A DNA stretch of 64,000 nucleotides from Phaseolus vulgaris. Its lineage: Eukaryota; Streptophyta; Magnoliopsida; Fabales; Fabaceae. A program made the translations under genes and the position numbers. This document shows positions 59,463-64,000 of this stretch, piece after piece; within the stretch, counting starts at the first letter, position 1; the number at the start of each line of letters is the position of its first letter. The stretch spans positions 8,595,227 through 8,659,226 of the forward strand of contig NC_023758.2 of the NCBI RefSeq assembly GCF_000499845.2, in the 5' to 3' direction. A model generated the notes under the pieces. The model saw nothing but the letters and a program-made list of their open reading frames with translations. It searched no databases and had not been told where the DNA came from.

Positions 59463-60855
59463 ATGTACTCCTGGGCTAAAAGGGATATTTTTTTTAAAAA
59501 AAACTCTTATTACACCACTCGTTCACGTATTAGGGAGTTGAGAGAAAATGGTTGTACCTTGAGTAAAAGACATGAAGGATTTGTAAAAATGGTAGAATGT
59601 AGGGAAAATGAGCCTATTTGTTATGATGAATCGTCAGACCCTGATGGTCCATTTTGTTTCTTTTATGCCACGTTCTTTAAGAAAAATCTCCTGCGTCTTC
59701 CTTTGTCCATTTTTGAAAAGGAGCTACTAATCGAGATCAATGTAGCTCTTGCCCAGCTACATCCAAATAGCTGGGCATTTATTCGTGCCTTTAAAATCTT
59801 ATGTTCACAGATCGACATATTGCCGACTGTGGAAGTTTTTCTATATTTCTTTAAGGCCAAATATTCAGGCTATCAGTTATGGGTTTCCTTAAATGGTGCC
59901 CTGGAAGAGCTTTGCTCACCCTCTTCCAATCATCATACAAAATTTTTAAAGGTAAATTCCTTAAAATCTAGCTTCCACAGGAGATCTGATCCTATTGGAC
60001 CCCTGAACCCAGATTCCAAAGTGCTCGACGACTGAAGGACTTGTCACCAAAAGATCAGGGGATATGTGATTTTTTGACAAGCTTGAAGGTTGTCTTTGAC
60101 ACCTCTTATCTGCTAACCAAAGAGTATATCCTTGGTGCCTTGAAAGCCTATATTGGTACTTCTCATTTCCCACCTTTAGTAGAGTCAAGTCTATTACTGT
60201 CATTAATCATTTACTTGTTTTCTTTGCAGAGAGAATGTTGTTCAACATCAGCAAAGAGAAGCAAGCTAAAAAGATGTGGGCAACTGCTAGCATGCCCAAG
60301 GAATCTTTGATGCATAAAAGGAAGACTCTAGCTATGATTACTCAGCCCCCCATCGATCAGGACGAGGAAACCACCTACAGGCTAGTCTTCAAGAAAAAAA
60401 AGGAAGGCGAGTGTTCCTCCTGCCGAGCATTCTCATTCAGATGGCCGAGCTCCACACCAAGAGGTTGTCGTCATTCAGGAATGCGAGATCGAGAGCTCAA
60501 TGGGGAAAAGCCCATGGGACCCCAATTTTGACGTTCCAACCCATGGCGAGACTTTCTTTCTGCCCAACGAGGATAGGGCTAGGCTCATGGTCCATGACCA
60601 GAATCACCTTCTTCGTGACACCATGAAGCAATTTGGGAAGGCGTTTGCCATGGGTTGCCTGGTTATTGCTAAGGCCCAAGATCAGAAGGCTGCTAATGAT
60701 CAATAGGTCAAGGAAAGCGTGGAACTTCAGAAGGAAGTATAACGTCTCTAGGCTGAAATCAACCGCCTCAACGACCATACCCGAGCTGAAGCCAAGCGCC
60801 TGACCGATCTATATGAAGAAGCTAAACGAATCTAGATGGAGAAGGCTCAAGTGGG
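59463..60855 (+). pseudogene. Antisense extra ORF (Transposase_28-like) of Tat-type Ty3/gypsy element, copy B
   Basis: The first exon is open for 190 codons from 59463. RIRELRENGCTLS is followed by LPLSIFEKELLIEINVALAQ, LHPNSWAFIRAFKILC and VEVFLYFFKAKYSGYQLWVS, the conserved core of the plant 'putative gypsy type transposon' family (PF04195, from memory). After a frame change near 59945 it continues LKDLSPKDQGICDFLTSLKV. An intron (about 60180-60230, TTTGCAG acceptor) leads to MLFNISKEKQAKKMWATASM. After another shift near 60410 come EHSHSDGRAPHQEVVVIQEC and WDPNFDVP, matching copy A, then a coiled-coil tail (INRLNDHTRAEAKRLTDLYE) with stops. It runs opposite to the pol genes and LTR of the same element. 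Its own function is unknown, and several breaks make this copy dead. Confidence 0.75.
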
Positions 60856-60857
60856 GG

Positions 60858-62165
60858 TGTTCTACCGAAGTGAACACCTGTTTTGTCCCGAGCTCCAAGC
60901 ACAACTTACCCAACTGTTGACTAGTGAATTGAGTTTCGTTGTCGGACACTAGGTGTCTCGAAATCCCAAAACGGTACACAATGTTATTCCACACAAAATG
61001 CTGGAACTTATGAGCAGTTATTTGTGGAACTGGCTCAACTTCAATCCATTTGATGAAGTACTCAATGGCCATAATGAGGTACTTCATTTGACATATCGCC
61101 AAAGGGAAAGGACCTAAAATGTCTCTCCCCCACAAGTGGAAAGGCCATGGGATATATAAATTGATCGCAGGTCCTCAGTTGGCACATGGTACCAATAAAC
61201 GTGCTTCTGACATTGCTCACTATGTTGGACGTATCTCACACAATCGTCCTTCACCATCGACCAATAATACCCAGCTCGGATAACTTTCAATGAGAGAGCT
61301 TGCCCTCCTATGTGACTGCCACAAATGCCTTCATGAAGCTCAACCATTATGCGGGTGCATTGATCTCCGCTTACACATGTGAAGATTGAGTGGGTATAAC
61401 CGTGGCGAAAAAGGTTTCCATCTATCAGGGTATACCGACTAGCATTCATCAAAACAATCTTGGCCTCTGCAGGCTTAGCGGAAAGTAACCCATCATCGAG
61501 GTAACGCTTGTAGGGTGTTACCCAAGTCTTTGTGGTGTTGCCCTGCAAAACTTCAAGAAATTCATCCTCGAATAACTCATGGATGGTTATTCTTGGGACT
61601 TTCAAGGTTTCTTGAATCATCAATTGATGCCTTCTCCCCTTTCCTAAGGGGATCCCTAAGACCTCCATGTGGTCGACCTCGGACAACCCTTCTACAGTTG
61701 TCCTAGGTGACTTTAATGTCTCCTGAATCACTGACCTCTACTGACCTCCCTTCTCTGAACTAGCTAGCCTAGACAACAAGTCTGCTTGGGAGTTGTGCTC
61801 TCTGGGAACATGAGCAAGGTCAAACATAGAGAAAACTGCCCTCAAGATCCTTACATACCTGAGGTATGAAGCTAATTGCGAGTCCTTAGTCTGATACTCG
61901 TATGTGACTTGCCCGATGACGAGCAATGAGTCACTTTTCACTAACAAGCTCTAAGCTCCCAATTATTTGGCTAGCAACATCCCTGCTATCTAGGCCTCGT
62001 ACTCGACTTGATTTTTGCTCGCTTTAAACGGAAACCTAAGGGCTTGTTCGATTAAGAGCCCGCTTGTTCCTTCTAAAATGACTTAGCTCCACTCCCTTGT
62101 TGGTTGGAGGATCCATGAAACCCACTGGAACTCATTGGGATTGGACTGGAAGTCCTCAGATGAAA
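60858..62165 (-). pseudogene. Ty3/gypsy pol remnant: RNase H and integrase, minus strand
   Basis: Read right to left. RNase H-like sequence (62150-61740) contains SGLLIEQALRFPFKASKNQV, SLLVKSDSLLVIGQVTYEYQ and HVPREHNSQADLLSRLASS. The integrase zinc-binding part is HEGICGSHIG...GYYWSMVKDDC..Y...CEQCQKH-like (HHCC), and the integrase core shows WGRDILGPFP (first Asp) and VSDNETQFTSQQLG (second Asp). It stops abruptly after FTSVEHP at 60858, where the extra ORF tail of the opposite strand begins, so the catalytic Glu and integrase C-terminus are gone. Several in-frame stops occur. Reverse transcriptase, protease and gag are absent: the right side is cut by the copia LTR at 62170. Confidence 0.85.
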
Positions 62166-62169
62166 GTTC

Positions 62170-62640
62170 TGTTAGAATGTATGGCTTTAAACTAGAGCAG
62201 GGGTGAATGGTTTAAAGAGGGATTTCGAAAAATTTTAAGCCTTGAATGAAATTACTTCGAGAATATCTTGATAAAGAAATCAGTTTTTCAAAACACAAAG
62301 CTAAAAGCACAGCACCAACAAAACAATCGGTTGTTTCGCAGAAACAATCGGTTGTTGTTTCGACAAAACAATCGGTTGTTTCGACAAAACAATCGGTTGT
62401 TTCGACAAAACAATCGGTTGTTTCGACAAAACAATCAGTTGTTTTTCACTTAGTTTGAAAAACACTTTTCTTTTAAAAAGATTGAGAATGCCTATGCTTT
62501 GGATTCGATCAAGGGTGAATTACAAAACTCAAACTACCCCAGATCCTATCTAAGACAACTCAGCAACAGCAAGCACAACCCTTCAACATCCTTCAAAGGG
62601 TTTTGGATTCTTCAAAGCTTGAACACCACTTGGTTCAACA
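62170..62640 (-). mobile_element. 3' LTR of a Ty1/copia element
   Basis: On the minus strand the LTR runs TGTTGAACCAAG (62640) to CATTCTAACA (62170): 471 bp with TGTT...AACA inverted ends. CCATTCACCCCTGCTC near its 3' end is the C-rich phrase common there in plant copia LTRs. The adjacent polypurine tract (62641-62655) and the minus-strand pol at 62966 set the orientation. The partner 5' LTR is outside the window. It inserted into the gypsy pol remnant at 62165-62170. Confidence 0.8.
62322..62455. repeat. Six 21-bp repeats with palindromic AACAATCGGTTGTT core
   Basis: Units AAAACAATCGGTTGTTTCGAC are repeated with 21-bp spacing: the first two and the last are variant, the middle three identical. 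The core is nearly self-complementary (AAACAA-YCGG-TTGTTT) and contains CGGTTG, a MYB-type recognition core (CNGTTR). Two more copies lie at about 62795 and 62815, outside the LTR. The array produces a spurious frame of KQSVVST repeats. Confidence 0.85.
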
Positions 62641-62655
62641 ATCTCCCCTTATTTG
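62641..62655 (-). other. Polypurine tract of the copia element
   Basis: Minus strand TCAAATAAGGGGAGAT immediately precedes the LTR start TGTTGAACC, the usual ...AAGGGGGAGATTGTTG arrangement of plant copia elements. Confidence 0.7.
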
Positions 62656-62965
62656 ATAAAGATAAATCCCTGGTGCTTGTGTTTGACTTGATTGAATCTA
62701 AAGCAGTACCTGCAAAAAATAGCATATCTACCATCCAATGCTTCTTACAACAGCAGGTTAGTTTTCACACATTTAAAACATAAAATCTGATAAACAATCG
62801 GTTGTTTACTCGAAACAATCAGTTGTTTTTATCACCAGCAGGAGAAAACAATTTTATATCAAAGATTTTAACAGAATTAAACAGTTTCAGATAAGGATAC
62901 ACAAGACCAATTAATTCTCCTCCTATTTGTCTTCACAAATAGACTTTAACAGAAACGACACAGAT

Positions 62966-64000
62966 TTAGGAGAGATTATTAAGATCAAGGATACCTAACT
63001 CATTTCTTAGGAAGAAAAACCTCTCTTTTGGTAGTGGTTTCGTGAAGATGTCAGCTAGTTGCAGTATGGTCTCCACAAACTTCACTTCACAATTCCCATT
63101 GTTTACATGATCCCTGATGAAATGATGTCTTATCTCAATATGTTTGGTCCTTGAGTGCTGAATTTGATTTTTGGTAAGATTGATGGCACTTGTGTTATCA
63201 CACATGAAAGAGACTTTGCTGATCTTTAATCCAAAGTCTGCAAGTTGTTGTTTGAGCCATAAAATTTGTGCACAACAACTTCCAACAGCTATATACTCAG
63301 CCTCAGCAGTAGAGAGAGTAACATATGCTTGCTTTTTGTTATGCCATGAGATTAGGCTTGAGCCAAGAAGGTGGAAAGTGCCACTTGTACTCTTCCTATC
63401 TAGCTTGCAACCAGCAAAGTCAGAATCTGAATAACCAATTAAATGAATTGGAGAGTGAGAAGGATACCATAATTCAACAGTTGATGTTCCTTTTAGATAT
63501 TTCAGAATTCTTTTTGCAGCTTTGAAGTGTGACTCTTTAGGATTTGCTTGATATCTAGCACAAAGGCACACGACAAACATGATGTCCGACCCATTAGCTA
63601 TTAGATATAGCAATGAGCCAATCAATCCTCTGTATTTGGTTTGATCTACACTCTTTCCAGCAGAATCAACATCCATATAGCAGCTTGATGGCATTGGAGT
63701 GCTTGCTTCTTTACAGCTTTCCATTTCAAATTTCTTGAGAATCTCCTTGCAATACTTTGATTGAAATAGAAAGATCTCATCCTTTGTTTGCTTAACCTGC
63801 AATCCAAGAAAGAAAGACAATTCTCCTATCATAGACATTTTAAACTCACCTTTCATTGCAGCCACAAATTCTTCACACAACCTATCTTGTGTAGCACCAA
63901 AGATGATGTTAGCAACATAGATTTGTACAAGAATTATTTCTGAATTTGACTTTTTGATGAAGAGAGTCTTGTCTACCATTCCCCTTTCATAACCATGTGA
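62966..64000 (-). pseudogene. Ty1/copia reverse transcriptase end and RNase H, partial at window edge
   Basis: One open frame runs from the window edge (codons for SHGYERGMVDKTLFIKK) to a stop at 62966. It covers the RT palm end (VQIYVANIIFGAT), the connection (FFLGLQVKQ...FLFQSKYCKEILKKFEM, YRGLIGSLLYL), RNase H (IGYSDSDFAGCKLDRKSTSG, LSTAEAEYIAVGSCCAQILW, CDNTSAINLTKNQIQHSRTK) and the C-terminus (LADIFTKPLPKERFFFLRNE). The RT catalytic YVDD is YVAN, removing both metal-binding Asp residues, so this copy cannot reverse-transcribe despite its long open frame. RNase H residues look present. The N-terminal part (gag, protease, integrase) lies beyond position 64000. Confidence 0.9.

Noticed and set aside
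62246..62458. Open frame with KQSVVST repeats, or a CRISPR-like array
   Set aside because: The 21-bp repeats have no unique spacers, sit in a plant LTR, and the frame is open only because the unit is a multiple of three.
1..64000. tRNA, rRNA and known microRNA genes
   Set aside because: I looked for typical B-box (GGTTCGAAT-type) sequences and familiar miRNA cores and found none convincing; a covariance-model search was not possible.

Overview
This is plant nuclear DNA. It is strongly AT-rich and intron-bearing, and it is packed with decayed plant-type transposable elements: Ty3/gypsy, Ty1/copia, LINE, CACTA, hAT and PIF/Harbinger. The LTR styles and the HD-Zip protein suggest a legume, most likely the Phaseolus/Vigna group. 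That is inference from style; no database search was possible. I see one intact host gene in 64 kb, so this looks like a gene-poor, repeat-rich interval.

The host gene is a class I HD-Zip transcription factor of the HAT5/ATHB1 type on the minus strand (CDS 35112 down to 33527). It has three exons with clean splice sites and encodes 327 aa. Its 5' leader carries a CT microsatellite and a 26-codon upstream ORF (35343-35263), which fits the known uORF control of ATHB1.

Left third (1-24 kb): an LTR copy at 107-712; a receptor-kinase fragment near 2.0 kb; a Ty3/gypsy integrase tail, LTR and leader (4.0-5.6 kb); a LINE tail (6.2-6.7 kb); a solo LTR with a 5-bp target duplication (9034-9475); a GRF zinc-finger pseudogene (9.7-10.2 kb); a GC-rich island full of CACGTG/ACGT motifs (16.7-17.2 kb); a 942-bp hAT element with an 8-bp target duplication (21657-22598); and a Tat-type Ty3/gypsy remnant with an antisense extra ORF and 3' LTR (22.6-24.15 kb).

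Middle (24-45 kb): mostly noncoding AT-rich DNA, the HD-Zip gene, a PIF/Harbinger transposase pseudogene (39.6-41.1 kb), and two blocks of degenerate telomere-like repeat. These blocks are separated by a 2.2-kb inverted Ty3/gypsy piece flanked by a 23-bp direct repeat.

Right third (45-64 kb): a complete 6,232-bp CACTA element (45496-51727, target duplication ATA) with subterminal GCGTCGGCC/GGCCCACGC repeats and a broken Transposase_24 (TnpA-like) gene; a gypsy LTR; a LINE RNase H fragment; an LTR with palindromic AAACAATCGGTTGTTT motifs; a Tat-type Ty3/gypsy element (58.6-62.2 kb) whose extra ORF runs antisense between pol and the 3' LTR; and the 3' end of a copia element running off the window.

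The most interesting recurring system is the Tat-type family. Two independent remnants (22.6-24.15 kb and 58.6-62.2 kb) share an antisense, intron-containing extra ORF of the Transposase_28 type next to the 3' LTR. In the second copy that ORF is preceded by a gene-like leader.
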